Source of the DNA: Mayfieldus sp963841445
Lineage (GTDB): Bacteria > Actinomycetota > Thermoleophilia > Solirubrobacterales > 70-9
NCBI GenBank assembly: GCA_963841445.1
Contig: CAWJCP010000005.1
Span: 1-30,455, forward strand
DNA length: 30,455 nucleotides
Reading direction: 5' to 3'
A program made the translations under genes and the position numbers. The first letter of the stretch is position 1. The number at the start of each line of letters is the position of its first letter. This document shows, piece after piece, positions 7,099 to 14,206 of this stretch. The notes under the pieces were generated by a model, which was given only the letters and a program-made list of their open reading frames with translations, did no database searches and was not told where the DNA came from.

Positions 7099-8632
7099 GT
7101 GGCGGAATCGCCTTCGCGAGCGGTCCCGGGCCGCTGGGTGCTGGCGATCTCGGTGCTCGGCTCGGGGATGGCCTTCCTCGACGGCACGGTCGTAAACGTC
7201 GCCCTGCCGGTGATCGGCCGCGACTTCGGCGCCTCGACCGCGTCGCTTCAGTGGATCCTCAACGGCTACCTGCTCACCCTCGCCTCGCTGATCCTGCTCG
7301 GCGGCTCGCTCGGCGACCGCTACGGGCGCCGCAAGATCTTCGTCTTCGGCGTCGGGCTCTTCACCGCCGCCTCGCTGCTCTGCGCGGTCGCGCCCAGCAT
7401 CGGGCTCCTGATCGCGGCGCGGCTGCTGCAGGGCGTCGGCGGCGCGCTGCTCACCCCCGGCAGCCTGGCGATGATCGAGGCGAGCTACAAGCCGGCCGAC
7501 CGGGCCCGCGCGATCGGCGCCTGGTCGGGGCTCGGCGGGGTCGCGGCGGCGATCGGGCCGCTGCTCGGCGGCTATCTGGTCGACGCGGTCTCCTGGCGGG
7601 CGATCTTCCTGATCAACCTGCCGATCGGCCTCTTCGTCGCCGTCGCCGCGACCCGGCACGTCCCCGAGACCCGCGATCCGATGGCCGGCGGGCGGCTCGA
7701 CTTCCTGGGAGTCGTCCTCGCCGCGGCCGGCCTGGCCGGGACGACTTTCGCGCTGATCGAGGCGTCGGGGGGCTCGGCGGCGGTCCCGGTCGTCGGCGGG
7801 CTCGGGGTCCTCGCCCTGGTCTGGTTCGTGATCGCCGAGCGCCGCAGCCCCAACCCGATGCTGCCCCTGGACATCTTCTCCTCGCGGCAGTTCACGGCCG
7901 CGAACCTGGTCACCTTCGTCGTCTACGCGGCGCTCGGCGGCGTCTTCTTCCTGCTCGTCGCGTTCCTGCAGATCTCGATGGGCTACACGCCGATCGAGGC
8001 CGGCGCCGCGACCCTGCCGGTGACCGGCCTGATGCTCGTCTTCTCGGCCCGCTCCGGCGCGCTGGCGCAGCGGATCGGTCCGCGGATCCCGCTCACGCTC
8101 GGGCCGCTGATCATCGCCGCAGGGCTGTTGTGGATGAGCCGGATCAGCCCCGGCGACTCCTATCTGACGCTCGATCCTGCCCGCGGTGCTCGTCTTCGCC
8201 GCCGGGCTCACCCTCGTCGTCGCGCCGGTGACCGCGACCGTGCTCGCCGCCGCCGACGCCCGCCACGCCGGCATGGCCTCGGGGATCAACAACGCAGTCG
8301 CCCGCGTCGCCGGCCTGCTCGCCGTCGCGGTGCTGCCCCTGATCGCGGGGCTCACCGGCGACTCCTTCTATGAGGAGTCGAGCATGACCGACGGCTTCCA
8401 GGTCGCGATGATCGCCTGCGCGATCCTCGCGGCGCTCGGCGGCGTGCTCGCCTGGCTGACGATCAGCTCCGAGGTCCTGCACGAGGAGCCGGAGCCGGGC
8501 GAGCCGAGGCACGAGGAGTTCTCCTGCGGGGTCACCGCGCCGCCGCTGCGCCCAGCGCAGGAGCACGACTTCGAGCCGGTCCCGGACGAGCCGGCGGCGG
8601 TCCCCGCCGGCGGCGTCGACCTCGGCGGCTAG
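7099..8632 (+). pseudogene. MFS DHA2/EmrB-type drug exporter, frame broken
   Basis: A 14-helix type multidrug:proton antiporter. 'MAFLDGTVVNVALPVIGRDF' is the typical DHA2 helix 1, 'GGSLGDRYGRRKIF' is MFS motif A, and 'LGGYLVDAVSWRAIFLINLPIG' is the conserved helix 5-6 region. The first frame runs to 'SRISPGDSYLTL' and then becomes Arg-rich; the second frame takes over with 'LPAVLVFAAGLTLVVAPVTATVL' to a stop at 8632. Deleting one base in 'CTC-G-ATC' near 8173 restores one ~510-residue protein. The start is also uncertain: GTG 7099 fits the frame, but ATG 7059 has a much better ribosome binding site (AAAGGGAGACGG) and would need a second one-base skip near 7110-7135. Substrate unknown. Confidence 0.85.
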
Positions 8633-8649
8633 GCGGCCCCGGAAAGCCC

Positions 8650-8673
8650 GACGCCCGCCGGGTGGCGGGCGTC
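8650..8673. terminator. Hairpin between convergent MFS and cold-shock genes
   Basis: GACGCCCGCC-GGGT-GGCGGGCGTC, a perfect 10-bp GC-rich stem with a 4-nt loop, between the stop of the MFS gene (8632) and the stop of the cold-shock gene (8699). No T-tract follows on either strand, so it is probably a bidirectional, weakly intrinsic terminator or mRNA 3'-end stabiliser. Confidence 0.6.
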
Positions 8674-8698
8674 GTGGAATCCAAGCGGTGGCTCGGGG

Positions 8699-8908
8699 CT
8701 AGGCCTGCTGGACCGAGCCGCTGACAGCGGCGGGGCCCTTGGGCCCGTCCTCGGACTCGTAATTCACCTTCGCGCCCTCGTCGAGGGACTTGAAGCCCTC
8801 GCCGGCGATCGCGGTGTGATGGACGAAGACGTCCTTCGAGCCGTCGTCGGGCGTGATGAACCCGTAGCCCTTGTCATTGCTGAACCACTTAACTGTTCCC
8901 GTAGGCAT
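8699..8908 (-). CDS. Cold-shock protein (CspA family)
   Basis: A 69-residue single cold-shock domain, the normal size for the family. Both RNA-binding motifs are present: RNP1 'KGYGFI' at about residues 13-18 and RNP2 'VFVHH' at about 27-31, after the canonical 'MPTGTVKWFSNDKGYGFI' opening. These proteins bind single-stranded RNA and keep mRNA unfolded; many are expressed constitutively or in stationary phase rather than on cold. Start ATG 8908 has GGAGG at a good distance. A 16-bp palindrome (8988-9003) lies about 80 nt upstream. It is convergent with the MFS gene, with a shared hairpin between. Confidence 0.96.
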   Translation of the reverse strand: MPTGTVKWFSNDKGYGFITPDDGSKDVFVHHTAIAGEGFKSLDEGAKVNYESEDGPKGPAAVSGSVQQA

Positions 8909-8987
8909 GCATTGCCTCCACTTATCTGTGCAGCGAACGCAACATGCCTATGAAGCAACGACGCGAGCGCTAGACACACTTTTCTTT

Positions 8988-9003
8988 CCGGGTAACTACC
9001 CGG
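8988..9003. promoter_or_regulatory. Palindrome CCGGGTA-AC-TACCCGG upstream of cold-shock gene
   Basis: A perfect 7+7 bp inverted repeat around a 2-nt centre, about 80 bp before the cold-shock start. The very short centre suits a protein-binding site better than an RNA hairpin. No regulator can be named. Confidence 0.4.
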
Positions 9004-9086
9004 CCGAACAGCGGGACCGTAGCGAACCGGGGCGGCGGATGCTGCCCAGGAGCAGGTGAATCGGCTTCGCGGGCGCGTGCGGAGAT

Positions 9087-9887
9087 TCAATCGGGCTTGC
9101 GTCTCGCCGAGCTCGCCTCGCCGATCGGGTCGAAGCCGAGGCGCCCGTAGAGCTGCCGCGGCCAGTCGCCGGCCAGGGCGACGATGTAGGTCAGCTGGTC
9201 GCCGTCGGCGAGCGAGCTGCGGGCCGCCGCGAGGACGACCGCGCGGGCGAGGCCGCGGTTGCGCGCCGTCTCCAGGGTCGAGACGTCCTCGACCTTGCCG
9301 ATCCCGCCGCGCTGCATCAGCCGGCAACAGGCGGCGACCTCACCCTCGTGACGAGCCGCGAACCAGCGGTCGCGGCAGGCCGTGCCGAGCTTGCGGTCGC
9401 GCTCGTGAAGCTGCCCGGCGACCTCCCCGCTTGCCCACTCCTCGGCGAGGATCGTCGCCCGATTCACGTGCGCGACCTCGTCGAGGCCGACCTGCTCGAC
9501 CGCGACCGCGGCGGGCCGGTCCGGCTCGCGGCGCAGCAGCATGTAGACGTCGTCCTCACGCTCCCAGCCGAGCTTTTCGAGCCCGTCGGCGAGCGGCGCC
9601 CCCCAGCGCGGGTCGCGCGTGTAGACCGCGCGGTGCTTCATTCCCAGCCCGCCGAGCACCTCGTCGGCCTTCGCGGCGACCAGCGCGGCGCTCGCGTCGG
9701 GCCGCTCGACGATCAGGTAGTTGGAGTCCCAGACCAGCGGCAGCGAAGGGTCGAGCACCGCGGTGAAGCCGTCGCCGACGTCTTCAACCCGCGGTGAGAA
9801 CTCGAGGTCGAGGTCGATCTCGAACTTCCAGCCGCGGCGCAGGAGTTGTTCGTCGCTCGCTTCAGTCACGTGTGGATATGCATGCAT
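9087..9887 (-). CDS. GNAT-family N-acetyltransferase
   Basis: 266 residues from ATG 9887. The C-terminal half carries the GNAT core: strand 'GEVAACCRLMQRGGIGKVEDVSTLET' followed by the acetyl-CoA pyrophosphate loop 'ARNRGLARAVV' (R-x-x-G-x-A) at about residues 212-222, then 'YIVALAGDWPRQLYGRLGFDPIGE', the usual last strands. The N-terminal ~140 residues (FEIDLDLEFSPRVEDVGDGF...) look like a second, degenerate GNAT-like half, as in other two-lobed actinobacterial members. An upstream start at 10007 was rejected because it would overlap the PIN relic and adds basic, unconserved sequence. Substrate unknown. Confidence 0.85.
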   Translation of the reverse strand: MHAYPHVTEASDEQLLRRGWKFEIDLDLEFSPRVEDVGDGFTAVLDPSLPLVWDSNYLIVERPDASAALVAAKADEVLGGLGMKHRAVYTRDPRWGAPLADGLEKLGWEREDDVYMLLRREPDRPAAVAVEQVGLDEVAHVNRATILAEEWASGEVAGQLHERDRKLGTACRDRWFAARHEGEVAACCRLMQRGGIGKVEDVSTLETARNRGLARAVVLAAARSSLADGDQLTYIVALAGDWPRQLYGRLGFDPIGEASSARRKPD

Positions 9888-9949
9888 AGTGAATGCGCCG
9901 AGCTCGAGCGACTCGCGGAGCTGCCGACGATCGATGACGGCTCGAGAAA

Positions 9950-10123
9950 GTGGCGTCACGCGAATCCGTCGCGACTGGCGAGACCGTGGCAGACGCAATT
10001 CGTCCATATGACGCCGCCTACATCGCTCTCGCCGAAGCCCTCGAGATGCCGCTGCTGACGACCGACCGGCGCCTCGCGCGCTCGCGCGGGCACCGGGCCG
10101 AGATCGTCGAGGCGGGCGCCTGA
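9950..10123 (+). pseudogene. VapC/PIN-domain toxin relic (C-terminal fragment)
   Basis: The frame ending at TGA 10121-10123 reads 'YDAAYIALAEALEMPLLTTD' then 'RRLARSRGHRAEIVEAG', which is the last third of a PIN-domain toxin, including the conserved Asp of 'YDAAY' and the Asp of 'LLTTD'. Upstream the frame is closed by a TGA at 9935, and no N-terminal PIN motif or partner antitoxin is readable. GTG 9950 marks only the longest possible start. It lies beside an intact vapBC pair on the opposite strand, so it is a decayed member of a toxin-antitoxin cluster. Confidence 0.65.
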
Positions 10124-10136
10124 GCTGCGACTGAGG

Positions 10137-10547
10137 TCAGCTGCCGGCGGCAAGCCGAAGCCCGCTGTGCCGGGCGATCAGCTCGAAATCGCGATCCTGG
10201 GCCAGCAGCGCGACCCCGTTTCGGATCGCGACGGCGGCGATCAGGCAGTCGATGCTTCGCGCTGCCGCCTCAGCGCTTCGGCAGCGCCGCTGGATCTGGG
10301 CGGCCGTCTCGTAGTCCTCGAAGCCCGCGACCGGCAGCAGCTCGACCCCGCCGAGCATTCGCCGGAGGCGATGATGCTCCTCGCCATCGCGCGCTCCCGC
10401 CAGCAGCTCCATCGCGACCGGCTCGGTCGTGGCGAGCCGCGAGTCGAGCAGCGAGCGAAGCTTGAGGTGGGTTGGGCTGCCCGTTCGCCGCAGGAACTCG
10501 ATCCATGCCGAGCTGTCGGCGAGGGTCAATCGGTGCGGTTCATCCAC
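10137..10547 (-). CDS. vapC: VapC-type PIN-domain ribonuclease toxin
   Basis: A 136-residue PIN-domain toxin, normal in length. The four acidic active-site residues are in place: 'LADSSAW' (about residue 11), 'EPVAMELLAG' (Glu), 'ARSIDCLIAAVA' (Asp) and 'LAQDRDFELIA' (Asp). Members of this family cleave tRNA or rRNA when freed from their antitoxin. The start is GTG 10547, 22 nt inside the antitoxin gene, so translation is coupled; a TTG seven codons in is an alternative. No frame damage, in contrast to the other two PIN genes here. Confidence 0.9.
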   Translation of the reverse strand: MDEPHRLTLADSSAWIEFLRRTGSPTHLKLRSLLDSRLATTEPVAMELLAGARDGEEHHRLRRMLGGVELLPVAGFEDYETAAQIQRRCRSAEAAARSIDCLIAAVAIRNGVALLAQDRDFELIARHSGLRLAAGS

Positions 10548-10756
10548 CGCTCGAGCACCGGATCGGGCTGTCGCATCTGGTCAAGGTCGCCTTCCCAACC
10601 CGTCCCCTCCATGGCGAGGATCTCCTCGCGGCTCATCGGCTCGACGTCGAGGCGCCGCAGCGCCCGATCGACCGCCTCACGCTTCGTGCGGTAGCCGTAG
10701 AAGCGCATCACGCGCTCGATCAGCTCGTCGTCGATCTCGATGTTGGTGCGTGCCAT
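10526..10756 (-). CDS. vapB: VapB-type antitoxin (DUF2191-like)
   Basis: 76 residues from ATG 10756. 'RTNIEIDDELIERVMRFYGY' followed by 'RTKREAVDRALRRLDV' is the DUF2191/VapB signature: a ribbon-helix-helix-like DNA-binding N-terminus. The C-terminal 'PMSREEILAMEGTGWEGDLDQMR' resembles the toxin-wrapping tail of VapB proteins ('GTGWEGDLD'). It is the first gene of the pair and overlaps vapC by 22 nt. TAGAAT lies 7 nt before the ATG, and a repeat-rich operator sits just upstream, consistent with autoregulation by VapB-VapC. An in-frame start at 10798 would read through the operator and was rejected. Confidence 0.9.
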   Translation of the reverse strand: MARTNIEIDDELIERVMRFYGYRTKREAVDRALRRLDVEPMSREEILAMEGTGWEGDLDQMRQPDPVLERWMNRTD

Positions 10757-10763
10757 CGGAGCG

Positions 10764-10769
10764 ATTCTA
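10764..10769 (-). promoter_or_regulatory. -10 element (TAGAAT) of vapBC
   Basis: Minus-strand TAGAAT lies 7 nt before ATG 10756 with no ribosome binding site, which predicts a leaderless mRNA. The operator at 10779-10806 covers the -35 position. Confidence 0.45.
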
Positions 10770-10778
10770 GGGAGCTGA

Positions 10779-10806
10779 TACACATAGAGGTGTAACAAAT
10801 GTGTAA
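10779..10806 (-). promoter_or_regulatory. vapBC operator with TTACAC half-sites
   Basis: On the minus strand TTACAC occurs twice with an 11-nt period (10801-10806 and 10790-10795). In addition, an inverted pair TACACAT/ATGTGTA (10779-10785 and 10799-10805) spans the region. The 8-mer TGTTACAC is shared with the operator of the other VapB-like gene at 4294-4301. The position, about 10-37 bp upstream of the -10 box, suits VapB-VapC autorepression. Confidence 0.5.
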
Positions 10807-10852
10807 GAAGTCGAGAGGCGCCGGGCAGGCGTCATCGCCGCAATGCGACCGA

Positions 10853-10858
10853 TAGCCT
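10853..10858 (+). promoter_or_regulatory. -10 element (TAGCCT) before the beta-oxidation gene
   Basis: TAGCCT followed by 10 nt and then ATG 10869, with no Shine-Dalgarno between. The hexamer is the same as those before the genes at 1189 and 1260. Confidence 0.35.
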
Positions 10859-10868
10859 GCGCGACCGG

Positions 10869-12872
10869 ATGTTCGTCTTCAAGGCAGCAGTCGTCGGAGG
10901 CGGCACGATGGGCGGCGAGATCGCCCAGGTGATCGCCAACGCCGAGATCCCGGTCGTCGTCAAGGACATCGAGCAGAAGTTCGTCGACGCGGCGATCGAG
11001 AAGGCCCACGAGGTCACCAAGGGCCAGCTCGACCGGCTCGTCTCGAAGGAGAAGATGAGCCAGGAGCAGGCCGACGCACGCCTCGCCGAGGTCACCGGGC
11101 TGATCACCGGCACCACCACCTACGACGAGTTCGCCGACGTCGACTTCGTGATCGAAGCGGTGCCGGAGAAGATGGAGATCAAGCAGGCGGTCTACGCGGA
11201 GCTTGACGCGGTCACCCCGGGCGGCGCGATCCTCGCCTCCAACACCTCATCGCTCTCGATCACCGAGATGGGCGACGCGACGCTGCGGCCCGACAAGGTG
11301 GTCGGCTTTCACTTCTTCTATCCCGCCTCGGTACTGCCCCTGGTCGAGGTCGTCGCCGGCGAGGACACCTCCGCCGAAACGATGCAGGCGGCCTCCAACT
11401 TCGCGCAGGCGATCCGCAAGCAGCCGATCAGCTGCGGCGAGGTGCCCGGGTTCGTCGTCAACCGGATCCTGCTCTCCGGCCTCTCCGAGGTGCTGCGCGC
11501 TCAGGAGGAGGGCGGTCTCTCGATCAAGAAGATCGACGAGGGAGTTGCGGAGGCGAACCTCGCGCCGATGGGCCCGTTTTTGCTCACCAACCTGCTCGGC
11601 CTCGACATCGCCCTGCACACCGCCGAGCACCTGCACGAGTCCTACGGCGACAGCTTCTACGTCCACAAGGGGATGAAGAAGCTCGTCGACGAGGGCAATC
11701 TGGGGGCGAAGTCCGGCAGCGGCTTCTATGACGAAAACGGCGAGCCGCAGCTCGAGGGCGATGCCGACCCTGACAGCCAGGAGCTCGCCGACCTGTTCAC
11801 CTGCAAGACGCTGCGCGAGGCCTGCCTGCTGGTCGAGGAGGGCGTCTGCTCGGTGCGCGACATCGACGTCGGGATGATGGCCGGCGCCGGCCTTGACCCG
11901 CGCCGCGGGCTCTTCCCGCCGTTCTGGAAGGCCGACCTCGACGGCCTCGACACGGCGCTGGAGAAGATGGAGAGCCTGGAGGAAAAGCATGGCGAGCGCT
12001 TCACGCCGCCGCGGCTGCTCAAGCGGCTCGTCGCCCAGGGCCGCATCGGCCTCTCCGCCGGCCAGGGCTTCTATCCCTATCCGCAGCCGGACGAGGGCGA
12101 GCAGCCCGAGCAGGTCAAGCTCGAGACGCGCGGCTCGGTGGCGATCGCCTGGCTGGTCAACCCGCCGATGAACGCGGTCTCGCCGCAGGTGATGAAGGAC
12201 CTCGGCACGGTCTGGGAGCGCGTCAAGGAGGCCGAGGGGGTGGGGGCGATGCTGATCTGCTCCTCGATCCCGATGGTCTTCTCGGCCGGGGCCGACATCA
12301 AGGCGTTCACCGAGATGAAGGACCCCGAGGCGGGCCGCGAGATGGTCGACAAGGGGCACGCGCTGCTGCGCGAGTTCGGCCAGAGCCAGGTCTCTACCGT
12401 CGCCGCGGTCAACTCGATCGCCTTCGGCGGCGGCTGCGAGGTGGCGATGTCCTGCGACGCGCGGGTCGCCGCCGAGGCCGCGGTCTTCGGCCAGCCGGAG
12501 ATAAAGCTCGGGATCATCCCCGGCTTCGGCGGCACCCAGCGGCTGCCGCGGCTGGTCGGCGAGAACAAGGCCCTGGAGATGAACCTGATCGGCGACGCGA
12601 TCTCATCCGGCGACGCGCTCGAGCACGGGCTCGTCAACCGGGTCGTGCCCGACCACGAGCTCTTCGAGGAGGCGCTCTCGTTCGCGCGCAGGCTCGCCGA
12701 GGCGGCGCCGGTCGCGGTCGAGGAGATCAAGAAGGCCTCGCAGCGGGGCGACCTCGACGATGGAATCGAGGCCGAGAAGGAGGGCTTTGCGACCGCCTTT
12801 CTCTCCTTCGACGCCAAGGAGGGCATCAGCGCCTTCCTCGAGAAGCGCAAGCCGCACTGGAAAGGTCGCTAG
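10869..12872 (+). CDS. 3-hydroxyacyl-CoA dehydrogenase / enoyl-CoA hydratase fusion (FadN-like)
   Basis: A 667-residue cytosolic enzyme carrying out two consecutive steps of fatty-acid beta-oxidation. Residues ~5-290: NAD-binding 3-hydroxyacyl-CoA dehydrogenase (nucleotide loop 'VVGGGTMGGEIA'; catalytic His in 'VGFHFFYPASVLPLVEVV'; 'EVPGFVVNRIL'). Residues ~300-400: its C-terminal dimer domain. Residues ~415-667: crotonase-fold enoyl-CoA hydratase with the oxyanion-hole 'FSAGADIKAF', both catalytic Glu positions in 'FGGGCEVAMS' and 'GQPEIKLGIIPGFGGTQRL'. The order, dehydrogenase first and hydratase second, is that of Bacillus FadN, the reverse of Escherichia coli FadB. No thiolase or acyl-CoA dehydrogenase gene is adjacent. 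A strong hairpin follows. Confidence 0.94.
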   Translation: MFVFKAAVVGGGTMGGEIAQVIANAEIPVVVKDIEQKFVDAAIEKAHEVTKGQLDRLVSKEKMSQEQADARLAEVTGLITGTTTYDEFADVDFVIEAVPEKMEIKQAVYAELDAVTPGGAILASNTSSLSITEMGDATLRPDKVVGFHFFYPASVLPLVEVVAGEDTSAETMQAASNFAQAIRKQPISCGEVPGFVVNRILLSGLSEVLRAQEEGGLSIKKIDEGVAEANLAPMGPFLLTNLLGLDIALHTAEHLHESYGDSFYVHKGMKKLVDEGNLGAKSGSGFYDENGEPQLEGDADPDSQELADLFTCKTLREACLLVEEGVCSVRDIDVGMMAGAGLDPRRGLFPPFWKADLDGLDTALEKMESLEEKHGERFTPPRLLKRLVAQGRIGLSAGQGFYPYPQPDEGEQPEQVKLETRGSVAIAWLVNPPMNAVSPQVMKDLGTVWERVKEAEGVGAMLICSSIPMVFSAGADIKAFTEMKDPEAGREMVDKGHALLREFGQSQVSTVAAVNSIAFGGGCEVAMSCDARVAAEAAVFGQPEIKLGIIPGFGGTQRLPRLVGENKALEMNLIGDAISSGDALEHGLVNRVVPDHELFEEALSFARRLAEAAPVAVEEIKKASQRGDLDDGIEAEKEGFATAFLSFDAKEGISAFLEKRKPHWKGR

Positions 12873-12876
12873 AAAA

Positions 12877-12906
12877 GCGGCGCGCGACCCGAGGATCGCG
12901 CGCCGC
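12877..12906. terminator. Bidirectional terminator hairpin
   Basis: GCGGCGCGCGA, 8-nt loop, TCGCGCGCCGC: an 11-bp perfect stem, preceded by AAAA on the plus strand. Read on the minus strand it is therefore followed by TTTT, so it is best as the terminator of the gene ending at 12930, and it may also serve the beta-oxidation gene ending at 12872. Confidence 0.75.
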
Positions 12907-12929
12907 GAGTGAATTCGTGTAGCGGGCGG

Positions 12930-13421
12930 CTAGCCCGAGGTCGAGCTGGCGGGGACGCAGGCTGCCGTCACGGTGCCCGTGTCGACGGGCTCCCCAGTCC
13001 CAGAGGAGAAGAAATGGCCCACGTAGCCGCTGCGATCCGCGGTGAACGTGGCGTCGGTGACGAAGCCACCGCTAGTTGGGTCGCCGACCGTGGCTCCACC
13101 GCCGATTGCCTTTTGCCCCGAGGGACACGTGGCGGTGACCGTATACACGGTGTTCACGTTGGGATCCAACGTTTGCGTGGCTACCGCGTAGGTCACCTTG
13201 GCGAGCCCGGAGCTCGTCTTGACCTTGGTCAGGCTCGAGTCCTTGATCTGCTTGCTGGTCAGGGAGTTCGGCTTGACCCGGTTGCCTGGGATCGACTTCG
13301 CCTTGATCGTCTTGCCGCTGATCTTGCTTCCGGCGTAGACGGTCCCCCCGAGGGCGATGAAAAGGGCGAGCATTGCGATGACGCTCGAGAAGGTGATGCG
13401 ATTGCGCACGAGCTTTCTCAA
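12930..13421 (-). CDS. Exported protein of the 'RITFS...LGGTVYA' family, copy 1
   Basis: 163 residues from TTG 13421, chosen because AGAGGAGA stands at the right distance and the paralogue at 14207-14719 starts at the same place. The N-terminus 'RNRITFSSVIAMLALFIALGGTVYAG' is a membrane anchor or signal segment. It is followed by a basic stretch with the 'KSIPGNRVKPNSLTSKQIKDSSL' repeat-like pattern, typical of Solirubrobacterales-type proteins, and a C-terminal beta-rich domain with two or more Cys (TVTATCPSGQKAIGGGATVGDP...TAACVP). The role is unknown; a surface or appendage protein is a guess. It shares a 5'-UTR hairpin and a similar 3' hairpin with its paralogue. Confidence 0.82.
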   Translation of the reverse strand: MRKLVRNRITFSSVIAMLALFIALGGTVYAGSKISGKTIKAKSIPGNRVKPNSLTSKQIKDSSLTKVKTSSGLAKVTYAVATQTLDPNVNTVYTVTATCPSGQKAIGGGATVGDPTSGGFVTDATFTADRSGYVGHFFSSGTGEPVDTGTVTAACVPASSTSG

Positions 13422-13440
13422 TTGGTTCTCCTCTGATCGA

Positions 13441-13459
13441 GGCAGATCCCCCATCTGCC
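13441..13459 (-). promoter_or_regulatory. 5'-UTR hairpin GGCAG-N9-CTGCC, copy 1
   Basis: Minus-strand GGCAGAT-GGGGG-ATCTGCC (7-bp perfect stem), ending 8 nt before the AGGAG ribosome binding site of the gene starting at 13421. The paralogous gene has GGCAG-N9-CTGCC in the same place. A translational control element is inferred. Confidence 0.5.
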
Positions 13460-13601
13460 TGCTTCCAGGAAACGCGCGCGACTCTTTCACGAGCGGGCAT
13501 CCGGCGCTAGCAAATATTCGAACTACCCCACGGCAGCAAGCGGCAGGCGGACCGCGACCCCGGCGCGTGCCAAAGGCCGCGCTGCGCCGAGTCGCTCGAT
13601 T

Positions 13602-13621
13602 CGCCCCCGCCGGCGGGGGCG
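13602..13621. repeat. 20-bp perfect GC palindrome
   Basis: CGCCCCCGCC-GGCGGGGGCG, without a loop, lies in the 231-bp gap between the divergent genes at 13421 and 13653, about 20 bp upstream of the -10 box of the SnoaL-like gene. It could be an operator. The rest of the gap shows an AT-rich patch near 13511-13522, probably the promoter of the minus-strand gene, but no confident boxes. Confidence 0.4.
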
Positions 13622-13640
13622 CGAGCGGTCGGTGCTGAGA

Positions 13641-13646
13641 TAGGTT
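13641..13646 (+). promoter_or_regulatory. -10 element (TAGGTT) of the SnoaL-like gene
   Basis: TAGGTT followed by 6 nt and ATG 13653, without ribosome binding site: a leaderless arrangement. Confidence 0.45.
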
Positions 13647-13652
13647 GGGGCG

Positions 13653-14144
13653 ATGGCGGAATCAGGCAAAGAGCCGTACCCGTCGCCGACCGGGCAGGAG
13701 ACCTCGATCGAGCTCGCCGAGGCGGGTTTCAGGGCCTGGAGCACCGGCGACGTCGAGGCCACGCTGCAGTTCATGCACCCGGACCTGGTCTACGTGACCA
13801 CGGGCGTATTCCCCGGCCTCGACTCCGTCTACGCGGGCCACGAGGGGTTTCGCGAGGTCTGGAAGGAGTTCATGGAGCCCTGGGAGACGCTCGATCTCGG
13901 GATCGAGGACCTGGTCGAGCTCGACTCCCGCTCGCTTCTGATGGTGGTGCGGTTCCGCGCCAGCGGCCGCCGCGACATGGAGGTCGACCTGCCGCTCACC
14001 GTCCACCTGATCATGCGCGACGGGTTGCTGTGGCGGTTTCAGGCCTATGCCGGCTGGGAGCAGGCGGTGGCCGACCTGGGGATCGACGATCCGCGGGGCG
14101 GGGCAGCGCCGGGGACGGGCGGGGCAGCGCCGGGGCCGGATTAG
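13653..14144 (+). CDS. SnoaL/NTF2-like domain protein
   Basis: 163 residues. 'IELAEAGFRAWSTGDVEATLQFMHPDLVYVTTG' is the opening helix-loop-strand of the SnoaL/NTF2-like cone fold, followed by 'GHEGFREVWKEFMEPWETLDLGIEDLVEL' and the sheet 'SLLMVVRFRASG...VDLPLTVHLIMRDGLLWRFQAY'. Such proteins bind small hydrophobic ligands; some are cyclases or isomerases, many are of unknown role. The tail 'GGAAPGTGGAAPG' is encoded by a 21-bp tandem duplication and is probably disordered. It sits between the two paralogous exported-protein genes on the other strand. Confidence 0.85.
   Translation: MAESGKEPYPSPTGQETSIELAEAGFRAWSTGDVEATLQFMHPDLVYVTTGVFPGLDSVYAGHEGFREVWKEFMEPWETLDLGIEDLVELDSRSLLMVVRFRASGRRDMEVDLPLTVHLIMRDGLLWRFQAYAGWEQAVADLGIDDPRGGAAPGTGGAAPGPD
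14098..14139 (+). repeat. Tandem 21-bp duplication in the SnoaL-like gene tail
   Basis: GCGGGGCAGCGCCGGGGACGG is followed at once by a copy with one change (ACGG to CCGG). It encodes two GGAAPG-type units just before the stop codon, so it is a recent slippage duplication tolerated at the C-terminus. Confidence 0.75.
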
Positions 14145-14159
14145 GGCAGGCGATCCGGA

Positions 14160-14191
14160 CGCGGCGCGCGACCCGCAGGCCACGCGCCGCG
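14160..14191. terminator. Hairpin between convergent genes
   Basis: CGCGGCGCG and CGCGCCGCG form a 9-bp stem with a 14-nt loop between the stops at 14144 and 14207. The left arm GCGGCGCGCGACCCG is identical over 15 nt to the left arm of the hairpin at 12877-12891, which follows the paralogous gene. No T-tract. Confidence 0.5.
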
Positions 14192-14206
14192 CCGAATCGG
14201 TTGTAG

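Noticed and set aside
12930..13490. Longer start at 13490 for the first exported paralogue
   Set aside because: It would place the 5'-UTR hairpin inside the coding region and disagree with the paralogue's start. TTG 13421 has a strong ribosome site.
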